From Terebella lapidaria (taxonomy: Eukaryota; Annelida; Polychaeta; Terebellida; Terebellidae), in the NCBI GenBank assembly GCA_949152475.1, contig OX424561.1:23430481-23494480 (forward strand): a DNA stretch of 64,000 nucleotides, written 5' to 3'. A program made the position numbers and the translations under genes. Every line of letters begins with the position of its first letter. Within the stretch, counting starts at the first letter, position 1. Shown piece by piece: positions 11,026-24,700 of this stretch. The notes under the pieces are model-generated. The model was not told where the DNA came from and searched no databases. It worked only from the letters and a program-made list of their open reading frames with translations.

Positions 11026-12403
11026 ATATAGTAATCTCAACAAAAGGATCACAGCACTATCAAAAATAATATTTCTGATTGTTTCAATGAAGTTTTACAT
11101 TTTACGCAAACACGACGAGAGCTTTGCGATATTTGTTGATTCACTGTAATACATACGCATACAATAGCGCAACAAAAATATTGAGCTGAATTGATGATGT
11201 TGGCAAAACATTACGAAAGATTGCCAACTTTTATAGTTTCCGACATGAAAGTGACAACATGTGAGGAAAAATATGACGCATAAACTATCAATTTGATCCA
11301 AAACATTGGGCAACATAAGAACCATTGAATGTCTGTACTCTGATATACATCTACAGATATGTTCTTCTTTGTTTATTTTATGGAGAATAATGAGCAATTT
11401 AGTCTGTTAAATTAAGGTTAATCATCACACAAACTTTCCATTCCCAACATATTTCCGCTGGTCACAAAAATAATTCTCTCCACTGTTACTTGTATTCCAA
11501 TTAATTTTAATCTCTCCACGGTTACTTGTATTCCAATTAATTTTGGAGTAAGACCTACTAAATGACCAAGTTTAGCACGTTCCCATTAGTAGGTTGTGAC
11601 CTACCCCAATTATCATGGTATCTTTCGCCCATTTGAGCAAGCAAATTACTGGTAGACCAAAGATTTTCAAGTGGAATCTTTGATTTTCCAACTTCGACCT
11701 GTTTGACACAGCTCGAAGTTTAAATTAGTCTTTTTTTAAACAAAATACTAACGTAACTTTGATCAAATAATTCCGCCATGAATGTATTTTATATAGGGGC
11801 CTACCACAGATATCAATAAATCTCCTATACTGTACATGTAGTTTACATCAAGTTCACTATATTTTGTGCTCTTCAGTGTATCCTTTATTACATGTTCATT
11901 ATCTTGTTGCATTACATGTACTCTTGTCAGCCTATCTTTCATATCTATGGCATTTTATAAGAATACGCTCTTTGAATAATTAAGTGGTTATTATTTGTGT
12001 TTTTATTTTATGTATTCCTAAAATATCTTAATTTTATCAATACAACTGCATGTTAGTTCTGTCAATGAACAATTCACAACATCTTTTCGGTATCATATTT
12101 CACAATTCCCGGGATAATCGCATTCCCCGACTTAGTCGTGTGAGGGGGTTTACTTTTCCCGGGATAGTACGTCACAGTCCCGGGATATTCGTATCACAGG
12201 TGTAATTCCAGGGAGTATAAATAATCCATAATACCACACTTTACATATAATATGTTATGGAATATTTTGTACACCATGATATAATATATGTATAATATAA
12301 ATATTATCAGGTGTATGCGTTAATTTTTCATCATGAAAGTCACCATAATATATAGTAACATGCTGATAATTATTTATTGACTGTGTGATCACCATGGTTA
12401 CAG

Positions 12404-12529
12404 AATCAAAACTGGTCCGAGAGGGCCTGATTGGGTACAGTTGGCCGAAACTGATCAGTGAATATTTTGACGAGACACAGAAAATCCATGCCCTCATTAT
12501 TGATGATCACTCGCCATTTCTAGACGAAG
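12404..12529 (+). CDS. QPCT-like copy, exon equivalent to exon 6
   Basis: The acceptor is GGTTACAG and the donor GAAG|GTTTGA, with the same phases (1 and 1) as the paralogue. The product contains ISEYFDETQ and LIIDDHSPFLDEG. The Asp-Asp-His box near the active site of glutaminyl cyclases is kept. The segment before it (LIGYSWPKL) differs strongly from the paralogue (LLDYPRGAP). Confidence 0.75.
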
Positions 12530-12690
12530 GTTTGATACACTCCTATTCTCATTGTTTGAGGAATTCGACTGGAAATCGCATTTATCGTATGCCCTATAAG
12601 CGAGTTAACATACCTTGATAAGCAAGCATATGTCTTGTGTTTGGGACAGTGTCTCTTTAACTTTCATTTCATATTAGGTTTCTAAAGCGA

Positions 12691-13462
<772 letters not shown>

Positions 13463-13585
13463 AATATTTCCCATGAAATACTAGTACGCTAAATATTCAA
13501 ATACATGTATTTAATAAGGTTTCTTGCAAATGATCTTCTGGGTATCTTATTGAGTGAAAAATAATAACATTATATTTCAATAATC

Positions 13586-13591
13586 AATAAA
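13586..13591 (+). promoter_or_regulatory. Polyadenylation signal shared with the QPCT paralogue
   Basis: AATAAA is followed by TTTTGGTTAAGGATTGTTG; the same words occur downstream of the minus-strand gene (signal at 37990-37995). The conservation shows that the duplication includes the 3' untranslated region. Confidence 0.6.
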
Positions 13592-13649
13592 TTTTGGTTA
13601 AGGATTGTTGTATATAATATTTTGAGTACCTTATCGATTAAGAATTTTT

Positions 13650-15200
13650 AATTACTGTAAAACTCGCATCATCAGATCATAATATCGAAATAATGAATGC
13701 TGGTCTCTAGTTCCATGTTGTGCTACGTTATGAATTAGGAGTATATATAATGAGTGTCAAACAACCAGTGCTCAGTAACTAAATCAATACTGTAGACATA
13801 TATACTAAATAACCACATTTGTCATATTTCTTCTTACTACCGTACTGTTTTACTTCTTCTCAGTGAACCCGACATTTATGTATTTCCGCTGATGATAGGC
13901 CTAGATGCTCCCTATTGCATTGTTCAGTTCGAATAATACTAGATATTAGCCAACACATATATACTATCAAAATTGTTCAAAAAGCATTCCAAATATTAGC
14001 TATTGTGATCTAAATTCAAACACTCTTGCTCACGTGGGTAGAAATGAATATAAATTTATGCATACCGATTTGTAGATTATATTTATGTATATATATTCAT
14101 GGGAGGTTACATTCAATACATATTGTCTATAACTAGTATATCCACAATATGTCATTGCATGTTCAAGTTGAATTGTATAACATGAATATCTAATGAGCGG
14201 GCAGTCGATTGGCATTTGTATAATAATTTCACACATTGTCTGCCCCTAATGACGCCATTGTGGCTTTGGTTGTGAATATTTGATGCATAGCGTTTTGTTT
14301 ATATTCCGGGAATTATGTATTTTGGGTTTGTTATTTGTATCATCAAAATCTTGCTCATATTAGCACTAATCGAGGTTGACGCATATATACATCTATGCTA
14401 CTTTTTTATCCTGTATGATGTTATTATGCGCAAGAGGAATAATTTGGGTAATTTTTCGCATCATTGTTCATCTGTTCATAGTTGCAACACCTAATTCGTA
14501 TTTCGGAAGATACTAGGGATTTGAGATTGTGACGGCGGACGAGTTTGCTTCCATTGACTATTCGTCGTGAGCCCTCTAAAATTGCATTTTACCTAGCTAT
14601 TTTTGCATTCAAATCAGCCCTGCGACAAGATGATTCAATTTTATAAGAGATAATAGGTTGAAGCGTATGGTACTGCTCAAGTGTTTTGTAACATTCTTTA
14701 TCTGCTTTTACATGATTGTTTAGTCGGATGAGGCATCGGGGATATACACCCGGCCGCGACATGTCAGCAACCGGAGTTATGTATAACTGTGAATTACCAA
14801 TGAATCTATCAATTGGAACGGGTTTTAATCTTCATAACAATGAATGTAAGAAATTAGTACTAGACTGGCGTATTGTTGGGTGATAATATAATTCCAGATT
14901 CCTAGATTTGCCAACAGTTGTTACTTCCGAATATTTGGAAATTTGTTCAAGTGTACATTTGTCACTATAATAGACGATTATATTTTGAATCCGTTTTCAA
15001 CTTAAGAAATTTGCTCGTGTACCGGTAACTGTAATACCAGAACTCTTACGTACAAATGCACGTTTCTATTTGAATGTTCTATTGAATTGCAAACAATAAA
15101 GATAAAGTATCAAAGTGGTCGTGCAATGGATGAATCGTAAAGTAAATCAGTGTCACCATTGGTATCTAAAATAAAACACATTTTCTGTTGCATTTGGAAC
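13650..15200. other. No gene seen
   Basis: AT-rich sequence downstream of the QPCT-like copy. No open frame with family similarity, splice-paired exon or strong repeat was recognised. Short phrases such as TGTCTGCCCCTAATGACGCCATTGTG (about 14235) recur near 6440 and mark remnants of a dispersed repeat. Confidence 0.5.
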
Positions 15201-15379
15201 GGGTATCTTTAAAAAAATGCTCAAATTTGCGCCTGCTCTGTATTTTCTCGAAAACTGTCTGATCAGTTTTGAGATTCTTGTTTAAAAAGATTCCTATTAT
15301 TTCTAAGCTGTATCTTCAAGCGTTCTATGAGTACAGTCCTGACATCTCCCATTATGAAGGAAAAAAGTGCCAAAAATTT

Positions 15380-17130
15380 TCTAAGCCCGACATTTTTTTC
15401 AAAGGGTGAAATTTTTTTTGCCTAGAAATGGCCCAAAATGGATAGTAATGCGATTTGGGGCGAAACATTTTATTTTCGCCAACTCGTCAAAAATTCAAAA
15501 TGGCCGCCACTCGGAGACCGGCTATTCAAGGGCAACAAAACTTATACACATAAAGGTACATAAGGGGAATCTTTTGAAACAAAAATCTCAAATCTGATCA
15601 GACAGTTTTTGAGAAAATGGCCGCCAAAGTTCAAAATTGACCGTTTTTCGACGAAAACGGCCGCTATTTTGAAAAAAATTAAAAAATCAAAAAACTAAAA
15701 AATATCTCCTCAATTTATTTTAAGGTATCTTTTCCCAAATTTTCAGAAAGATTGGACCGTACACTTTAAAGATAAAAATGTGGACGGACGACGACGACGG
15801 ACGGACGGACGGACGCCGGACGCAACGCCACGGCAATAGGTCATCGGACCATAGGTTCGGTAACCTAAAAATAAAAAATACCTCCCTCTCGAGATATTTT
15901 TAGGCATTTTTGTGCAGAATTTCGGGTGTTAATATTGACGGACGACGACGACGGACGCAACGCCATGGCAATAGGTTATCGGACCAAAGGTACGGTAACC
16001 TAAAAAGGCCGCCATCCACTGAACGGCAAATCGAGTACAAAGAAACTCATACAAGTCACAATGTTACATCATGGAGATTCATGTGCACAATTTTTCTTGA
16101 ATTCTGAGAGAAATGGGCGCGAAAGTTCAAAATTAGCACTTTTTCGACAATAACTACTTAAACAATAAATTGAAGGTCAACTTCAAGGTCACCACTCATA
16201 TCGTCAGAGGGGACTTCCAATTTTAATATGCAAATGGCTAAGCTCCATGGTAATAATTAATGCATTCTAGAAGTACAGTCCCAAGTGCTCCTGTGATGGA
16301 GAAGAAATGTGATTCCTTTTTTTGCTGCAACATTTATCGAAACACATGGTAACTTGCTGACGGACAAAAATGTCGCGCAGACCGGCGATTCAAGGGCAAT
16401 TGAATTCAAACCCGTCACAAGGGAATATCGAAGGCCAATACATTAAAAATTGAACATAATTTTTGAATATTTACTTCCAAAGTCCAAAATGAGGACATCA
16501 TTCATGAGAAAATGCAAAATTTAAAAACCAAATTATCTCCCTCTTGAATTACTTTTAAGTATTCTTCTTCATATTCCAAAGAAAGATTCGACTGTAGTTA
16601 ATAAAGATAAAAATCTGGTCAGATAAAATGTTGAAAAAAATTTTGGACTGTTCAGACACTTTTGTAATTTTTGTTCCAAAAGATTCCCCTTGTATAAGTC
16701 ACATCATGTATAAGTTTTGTTGCCCTCGAATAGCGGGTCTTCACTTGGTAGCCTTTTTGATTTTCTCGATGGGCCGGCGAAAATTTTTTTTCGTCCCAAC
16801 TCAAGCCACTAAAGATTCGTTTTGAGTGATTTCCAGCCGGAAAAAAAATGTTTTTTATTTATTTATTTTTTTATTTTTTTTTGACGGGAGTTTTCATCCA
16901 ATTTTCCTTCATAATGGGAGCTGTATGGAGTACTAAACTCCAAGAACACTTCGAGATAGAGCTCAGATAATGACACATTCAAATGGGAATCATATATGGC
17001 GAATTTATAGGTCACCTTGAATTTGACCTTTAATTACCTTGAAAGGTCAAAACCACAATTTTGGTGGAAAAAGTTGTGATGTAACAGAAAACATTTCTCC
17101 GGTAACCTTTCTCTTGGGCTAATTTTTCAA
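15380..17130 (+). repeat. Fragments of the GGTTACCGG dispersed family
   Basis: 15420-15870 carries the conserved 3' module (AAAATGGCCGCCAC, TTTTTCGACGAAAACGGCCG, AAAGATAAAAATGTGGACGG). It ends in a GACGACGACGACGGACGGACGG microsatellite and CATAGGTTCGGTAACCTA. A second truncated end lies at 15880-16000, and a third remnant at about 16980-17125 ends in CCGGTAACC. The first module is nearly the same as 36000-36455. No gene was seen here. Confidence 0.75.
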
Positions 17131-19440
17131 GCATGCGTAAGATACCCGATGTACCTTTTTAATGTGTTTAATGTTTCGTTGCCCTTGAATCGCCGCGGTC
17201 TAGAGAAGCTTAGGAGGCTCCGTGTGGCTATTTTGATTTTTCGACGAGTCGATGAAAAAAAATTCGTCCAAAAGCACGTTACTATTCATTTTGGGCCACT
17301 TCTAGGCCAAAAAAAAAATAACCTTAGATGAACAATATAAATGTGAAGTTTCTTGAATCGATCGGAAGGCGAAATCTAGACTCAAAAGGCCCAAAATTCA
17401 CTTTTCGGCTGTTTTCTCGAAAACTGTCTGAATATTTTTGTTTCCAAACTTGCCGATTGGGATCTCTGTTATTGTGTGTAAAAATGGAGTGCCTTGAATC
17501 GCTCGAGAGGCCGGACATGTGGGCCCAAGGACATGAAAAGACAAAAAGACAATGGACCTTTTCATAGACTTTCCCGCCAAAATTTCCCGAATGCTGTCAT
17601 TTTCCGACCAATCACAAATGCTCGCATTCGAGTCATTTAACGGTCGTAAACAAATCTTTGTAGCGGAAATAAAGCCGATTTTCACATCAAAATATACAAA
17701 ATATGAAGTATTTTAATTAAGTAGAGTTGTCATATTGGCCGTTTGTGTTTATTTTATCAATCTGAAACGAAAATAGTACGCATTTCTTGAGGCTGGCTTA
17801 AACGGTCGTTCGACATAATACTAAAACCACGTGCGGCTAGCACGTGCAATCTTGAGAAGAAACTGGTCAACGAACTATCCTCCGTGGAACCCAATTACCG
17901 TAATGTAGCATCTCGAACGGTAATAGTCAACACGCTATATGTTTGAAAGTTATATATCGTAAATTACGAAGGAACTAGTTTCGCACGTTAAAAATGTACA
18001 ATATTCCACCTTGCGTGAGACAGCGCAAGAGAAGAGGTAACTCTGGCAATGCTCGAAGGCAATGCTCGAAGGTCGTACCACAGATTAATTCACACTATCA
18101 TTACATAGATCTTTATCGGACATAAAATTTACCTACTCTAGCACAGATAGGGTATTCAAGATATTACAGTTAATGAATCAAGTGAATATACAATGAAATA
18201 AGAATATTCACAAATGAATACTACAGTCTCTTAATTTATTTTTGCGAAATTGCTAGACAAAATAAGTAAATTTACGGCAACAGTGTACATAATTTTCCTG
18301 CCGTGTTTTCACGTTATTATTCACGAAGTACATGTACACGAAAATCAGAAGAACAAATAGGCTATTATCAGGATAAAATGTTAAGTCTACTGTGTAATGA
18401 TGATTTGTAGCCTATTTTCCACACGTGAATGAATGAGAAGGCTTATTCGAGTTTACGGAACCTTGTATTGAATGTTTTAAATTCAGTATCATTAAAAATT
18501 TGATACGCAATAGATTTGATTTACAAATTTTCATGCCAAAACATCTACCACGCTATTTTAAATTATGTAATATAATTATGTCCACGTACTACTAGTAGAT
18601 TGCACGCTTATATTCTTTACGGTGGTAGGGGTTCAAAGGGTGGTCATAGGCCACGGAGTTTCACGAACGTGGTTTTAGGTTGCCATGACACGCACGTGCG
18701 AGCGAGCAGTCTTCAGTGGTTAGTTTGAATTGACGGAATAACCCGACGATTGCCGAATATTCATTGTCTCCGAGAGGCCTCTGTGAAAAGGTCCAATTTG
18801 CCAAGAGGTTTAATATTGGCCTTTTGAAACTTTCGGGCCTTTTGAAACTTTCGGGCGATTCAAGGCCATCTTTGTAATACACAAGCTGAACTGTGTAGCA
18901 CAAGTTCACACAAGAAGTCGTTAGATCTGGAGACTGTTTGATGTTCTTAAAATGCCCAGAATCAACCAGAGAACATCTAGAAACCCCTTCAGTTTCTATC
19001 GGCTAGGACTCTCTCCCGTAATACATAAGCCTGCATGATCACTGCCCCCCCCCCCCCCCCCCCAATAAAATTTCTAGATCCGCCACTGAGGTGAAATACT
19101 GAAAAGTTTCACTGCGCATTCCTTCGGTAACCTTTCTCTACCTTTGGGCTCTATTTTATCTTTAAGTTTACGGTCGAATCTCTCTGAAATTTTGCACAGA
19201 AATGCCTGAAAATATTTTAAGATGTATTTCTTTGTTTTTTTTTGTTGTTTTTTTCGCAGTTATTTTTCGAAATGGCAGCCGTTTTCGACGAAAAACAGCG
19301 TCAACTTTTGACTTTGGCGGCCATTTTCTACACTGTTTCATTCTCAAAAAAAGATTTTGCGCTAATGAACACTATGAACGGCTATAGACGGACGGACGAG
19401 GACTTACGGACTCACTACATCAGTACATGTTAAATTTCCA
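17131..19440. repeat. Repeat fragments, no gene recognised
   Basis: 17150-17560 again resembles the CGAAAATTTT/GGCCACTTC part of the dispersed family. 17560-18990 has no recognised features apart from a duplicated CTTTTGAAACTTTCGGGC at about 18820-18855. 19047-19065 is a C run next to AATTTCTAGATCCGCCACTG, the reverse of a hAT-like terminus (CAGTGGCGGATCTAG). 19110-19330 is a minus-oriented fragment of the GGTAACC family. Confidence 0.5.
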
Positions 19441-20362
19441 ATCTAATTTTCGAAATGAGCCCCTAAGTTGGTCAAAAGAACCCTTAAGCCGAACTTTTGG
19501 TCTAAACCATGCTTGGGGTTCTTTTCCCGTATTTTTAGGCCACTAAGCTATGGATGTTGACCCGGACAGGCGGACGCCGGACGCCAACACTGGACCAACA
19601 GTTAAATTTAATGGGTCAAATTTATGGTTTGGCAAGTTAATATATGGATATAAATGGATGCGTTATGATAACTATTCTAGTATGATCATTTCATGATAAT
19701 GAACCTTTCTGGCATGAACATTTCTGCACACCAATTTATCATCGATGTCTATTGACGCGTGCGAATCGAATAATCGGGTGACAGATTACTTCCCATTTTG
19801 GAGCCTCCCGACTCCCGAGTGACCCTATAATAATGTTATAATCAGTTCTCAGTTCATGTCAGTTCACGTAGTCCTATCTATATTAACCTTATAGCTGTCA
19901 GTACAGTGAATAGTCGCAGAATAATTCAGACTAATGACAAGTTTATTTTATAGCCGCTATTAGGAGTAAAATGGGGTCTACTTAGATGATTTTTTTTAAT
20001 AGGTCTGCAAGAATGCAAGTGGCATTTCTTGAAAGTCTGGAATGTGCGCCATTGTGGCTCATTATCAGGAAAATCGGCTATATTCAAGAAATAGCTAGGC
20101 CAAATTGTCATAGAAGGAAAAATTATGACTATATACCTATTATTCTCACACGAGGGAAAACATCCGTGCAGGGAATACATGAAATTTTTAACGCCTTTTT
20201 TTATGAGCCTTTTCATGTAGGCCTGAAACAAGGCACGCGAACATATAAATGTAGGACCACGGCCCCTATACCCCATATCATATCACAATTTGTCATTGGT
20301 TTGAGGCTTCAGACCCTAATATTACTATTATTATTATTTTACTTTTATTATTATTATTATTA

Positions 20363-20426
<64 letters not shown>

Positions 20427-20980
20427 GTCTTTTACCGCTGGATTAAGCCTAGATTTTTTTTGAAAGAATCAGAAGTATGGAGATTATTTCAGGCCTATTC
20501 TCGGCCTGGCTGACGGCAGGGAGGCTGAAAGACCATTAGCCGAATTGGAGATTACAAATTCTAAAGAATATGAGGCTCGATCATTTTGTAATTCAGTTTT
20601 ATCTAGTCTTAATTGGCGTAATATACAGCGCACGATATTTATTTCAGGTCATCCTGGCCAGCTCTGAGTTCTTATAGACTGTAACGTTACATGGGCCTAC
20701 ACCCCCCCTCCCCCCCCCCCCTTTTTTATTGCTACTTTTCAAAAGTCTTTCAAAACAGATCATAAAATTTTGGAGCATGGGGGGGAGGGGGGGGGGGAAG
20801 GTTCAAACGAAAATATACATGTGACATGTGCTAATTATTTTCCTGTCCACCATATTTAGATCGCTTGATAATTTAACGTTTGAAATACTAATTGATATTC
20901 ACACACAGGTTGTACTGAAACACACTCCAGGTGGGAAATTATTTGTCCGTTTATATATATTTATCATGGATATATGACCA
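19441..20980. other. Upstream region of SRF: no gene; ATT microsatellite and G/C runs
   Basis: No conserved coding sequence. A long (ATT)n microsatellite occupies 20319-20428. A C-rich run lies at 20701-20722 and a G-rich run at 20779-20799. Near-match CArG sequence CCATATTTAG occurs at 20850-20859, 9 bp after the ETS-like core TTCC (20839-20842). Confidence 0.55.
20319..20428. repeat. (ATT)n trinucleotide microsatellite
   Basis: About 110 bp of almost pure TTA/ATT units with one ATC interruption near 20361. The apparent poly-tyrosine reading frame through it is a by-product. Confidence 0.95.
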
Positions 20981-20985
20981 TTTGA

Positions 20986-20995
20986 CCAAATTTGG
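20986..20995. promoter_or_regulatory. CArG box (SRF binding site) upstream of SRF
   Basis: CCAAATTTGG is a perfect, fully palindromic match to CC(A/T)6GG, embedded in GACCAAATTTGGTC. It lies 474 bases before the SRF start codon and 19 bp (start to start) from the next CArG box. Vertebrate SRF promoters carry paired CArG boxes used for autoregulation; the same role here is inferred. Confidence 0.65.
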
Positions 20996-21004
20996 TCTTA
21001 AAGA

Positions 21005-21014
21005 CCTTATTTGG
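21005..21014. promoter_or_regulatory. Second CArG box upstream of SRF
   Basis: CCTTATTTGG is a perfect CC(A/T)6GG match, 455 bases before the SRF start codon. Together with 20986-20995 it forms a tandem pair. The transcription start is unknown, so promoter or 5' UTR placement cannot be decided. Confidence 0.65.
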
Positions 21015-21459
21015 AATTGAGCCATTGAAGACATTGGTGCCATTGATGGCCAATTGCCTTGGGAGTTATCGTGAGTGCAATTCCCCAAAACATAGTTCCT
21101 ATGATCGAATCACTTTGTCCTTTCACTCTGCCGAGATATCGAGGAATGTGTACATAAACATGAACCACTGAAGTCGAATATAGCAATTTCAAGTATGCTT
21201 TAGCTGGATGAAACAGGTAAACTACAAAAATCAATTTATTACGACCGTAGCTCGTGCGTAGTAATATGGCACGAGTGAACGGTGATGCGGTCCCTGCCCA
21301 AACAACGCTGTGTGTAAAAACCTCACGCCAGAAGATACACAACTCGCAAATGTCATCCTGTTTTGACGAGCAGCACGGATTGAAATTAGGTTAATCTTTG
21401 GATCAAGATAATCGATTATTAACTGGCATTATCCGTTGACCGAAATAGACGTTACAGTC

Positions 21460-21726
21460 ATGATGAACCTACAGTTTGTCAACGAGACGGAGGCGGTCAT
21501 TTCCGACAGTCTTGGCAATGGTTATGGAGAGTTCAATTTGAAGCGAGGCCATTCCGATTCGGACTCTGATCCGGAAGGCTCGAAACAGCAGGACTATGAC
21601 GGATTTTCTGGACCAAAAGCCGGGAAAAAGACCAAGGGGCGTGTCAAGATCAAAATGGAATTCATTGAAAACAAACTTCGTCGCTACACGACTTTCAGCA
21701 AAAGGAAAACGGGTATCATGAAAAAG
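21460..21726 (+). CDS. SRF: SRF exon 1 (start and N-terminal MADS box)
   Basis: Encodes 89 residues from MMNLQFVNETEAV to KRKTGIMKK. An acidic serine run (HSDSDSDPEG, a plausible CK2 target) precedes the basic MADS alpha-I helix. The donor is AAG|GTACAG, phase 0. Two ATGs are adjacent (21460 and 21463). Confidence 0.95.
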
Positions 21727-24700
21727 GTACAGGAAAAATCAAGTTAAAATCAATTTGTTCTAGTCTCTGCTAATATATCTTTAATATTAGATCTCAATAT
21801 CATGTCTTAACCATATCCATTATTACTGTACATGACAAAAATGTTTACAGTGAAACGTTACACTTACAATCTTATTACTTTATCAGTTGATGGCTCACAT
21901 GGCATGTTTATTGATTTCTCGTGTTTATGTCGGACGAGCAGTGTTGTCATTTCCATATAAGGAAACTTACGTCCAAGCGCTAAATTACCTGTATTACCAT
22001 TGGGGAAACATGATATTACCCGTAATAGTAGATCTCTTTATCTAGAACATCTACCTTATTTGTAGTTCTTCCGGTTAGAATCATAACTTACACACGTGTG
22101 CAGTATCCCGAGAATACTTCCCCAAAAGGAGTGAACTTTAAAGGTCATTACCAAATAAGGAGTTTTTATCTATATTTGGAAAAACTGCCTGTATTTTAAA
22201 CACTAATCTTTCAACATTCAATTTTTTCCTTTCATGCATATTTTTGTTTTATATGAAATTTTATTACACTCTACACATAGCCTAATGGTGTTATGCCTTA
22301 TAATGTGTGCCTAATAGGGAAAAAAATCAGTTGATGTATGTATGTCAACATATGTGTTTTCAAAGCACAATACTACTCAAATTACACATTGGGATTATAT
22401 GAATATAATATAAAAATTTATATAATGATGAATATAAGCATGATAAACACAGCATTCACATACTCATGCAGTAATTACCATTTCAGCATGTTCAGTGCCA
22501 ACAGTAGGGGGTTATCAAACATCATTCAACAGAGGGCATCATTGTACTATCAGTCCTTTTTGGCGCCAAAATCATAAACGGATATCGTCTGTAATCAATA
22601 ATGACGTACATTTTGGCGGGAAAATTACATTTATATTGATAACGCCAGCAAAAACAATATACTGACGTCATAAGACTGATAAAGCAGTGCTGCCAGCTGG
22701 TGATTGCAGACATTTCTGATAACCCCTCATTATTCTGTTACATGAGGGATCATGGCCTGTAGGCTAATCAAATTTTTGAACTGGTCTCATCATCTCATGG
22801 GCATGCAATGTCACCAGATGCCTTCACGCGCTCCCATCCATTCAGGGCACAAAATTGCCCCTTGTGGGTAGCCATAGGCTCCCAAATTTTCAGATTTGCT
22901 CCCAGACAATAGAGCATACGAGCCAATTGGCTAATGAAAATCTGTAAACTTACATTGAAATGTGCTTCTAGGAGCCAATTGGCTCCTAAAAATTGTTGAA
23001 TAGGAGCCAAATAGGAACCCTTTGGCTCCTGGAAAAAAATTCTAATTTTGTGCCCTGCATCCATTAAATATCAATGAATGAATGAAAATCATATGATCCA
23101 CCAAAAATTGTCAGCACCTATTCCAAATCTAAAGAATATTCAAATATTCATTTCAGGCCTATGAGCTGTCAACTCTAACCGGCACCCAAGTCATGCTACT
23201 CGTCGCCAGCGAAACGGGGCACGTGTACACGTTCGCGACGAAGAAACTCCAGCCAATGATAACCAGTGAGAGTGGGAAAGCCCTGATTCAGACCTGTCTC
23301 AATTCCCCGGACGCCATGACTCTCTCTCCGTCACAGTCCGCCGACCAGCGGATGAACCCGACGGGTTTCGAGGAGACGGACCTGAACTACGGAATGTCAG
23401 AGGACGAGGGTACTGATGGGGGCGGGGGCGGCCCTGGAGGTGGTGACCGCACAGGGGAGAGTGTAAGTTTGAATCCAACTGGTGTCACACACACATTGCT
23501 AATTTCTGCATTTTTTTTGGTGTCCAAAATTCAAAATGCAATAATCATAATAATGTAATTACACAATTTTTATTCGGAATATTTGGACTATGAAACATTC
23601 TTCAGGAGTGCAGAGTGAGAATGGAATTTTTTTTTAATTATCCCCAAAATTCATGATTTTATCTAGCATATAGAACATTTCAGAATCATATCATCATAAT
23701 ACAGACTATAGATTCTGCGGTGTTGCCATTACAAATTTGTCTACACGTTTTTACCTTGCTCACTAAGCCAGACATTTCATTTTGCAGTAATTTGATCTGG
23801 CCGGACTGTGTACTTAATTCATGGCACAATATCTCTTTTATAAACATAGTTGAAAATATAATATATTTCACAAAAAATGTGCTGTAAAAATAAGACATAC
23901 ACATGTCAATTGTTCATATATTCAAATCATTGGTATAAAGTATTTTAATGCAGCATATTGCAGGGTGTTTGTTTTACTCGCTAAACTTCCCCTTCATCTT
24001 TCCTTTGTGATACATGTAGAAATATTTAGCTATGGGTACTGTTCAGACATCAGCTCTAGAAATACTTCTGTACTTTTATTTATAGAGTCAGTAAGAGATC
24101 ACCCGCTTCCATAAGCCATGTACTCTATATACACACAGTGGAGGTGTATGGTGTATCCATGCTTCTAACACAAGGTGCATTCTTGCCAGAGTGAATTTCT
24201 TCCTTCTATTCTAATTCTTGTACCAACCATGGCAGGGCTACCCTTCAGTTTGTGCCCGTCAGTGTTTGTGCCAGGCAGTCCTGGGATTTTACTCATCAAC
24301 CTAATAGTATACACACTGCAGGCTGCGGCAGTCAGGCAAAGAACAAGAGTTCCAATAGAAGTTTATCACTCCTTTCCTCCCCCCTCTGGTTTGAGCTGCT
24401 ATCTTCTGTCAGTAGTTATAAATGGGATCTTCCTCCAAATATGTCGGATGATCCAATCCCAGGTCCCAGGCCAGGCTTCCAAAATTTTGTGCTGCACCCT
24501 CCTTCCAACTTTCTAGATACAGCCTGGATCCTTTCTGGATGCAGCTGTCTGCCCCAGCCTCTGTAGTTGCCTCATCGCTTGCTTGCCTTGGGAGTACATG
24601 AGGTATTTGGTAGCATGCCTTTGTGAAAATCCAGCCCAGGCAATGGCTGGTTACATCTAGGGGGGGGGGGGGGGGCCTCACCACCACTCTCCCCTCCCAA

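Larger units (their letters stand above)
7280..12200. mobile_element. Composite repeat complex inserted in the QPCT-like intron
   Basis: The corresponding intron in the paralogue is only 246 bp (38727-38972), whereas here it is 5,160 bp. The extra DNA is bounded by inverted motifs: TGTGATACGACTATCCCGG near 7278 and its near-complement ending CGTATCACA near 12200. Each end carries several CCCGGGATAGTCGCA-like words (7280-7395 and 12105-12190). Between them lie a tRNA-like SINE head (7540-7603), copies of the 134-bp unit, and sequence belonging to the GGTTACCGG family. No clear target duplication was found, so whether the whole block moved as one unit is uncertain. Confidence 0.5.

Noticed and set aside
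19986-20513. 175-codon open frame with a poly-tyrosine stretch
   Set aside because: It is the translation of the (ATT)n microsatellite; no splice logic or homology.
24252-24566. Additional SRF exon in intron 2
   Set aside because: Frame is open but lacks acceptor/donor pairs in the required phase and has no SRF-like composition.
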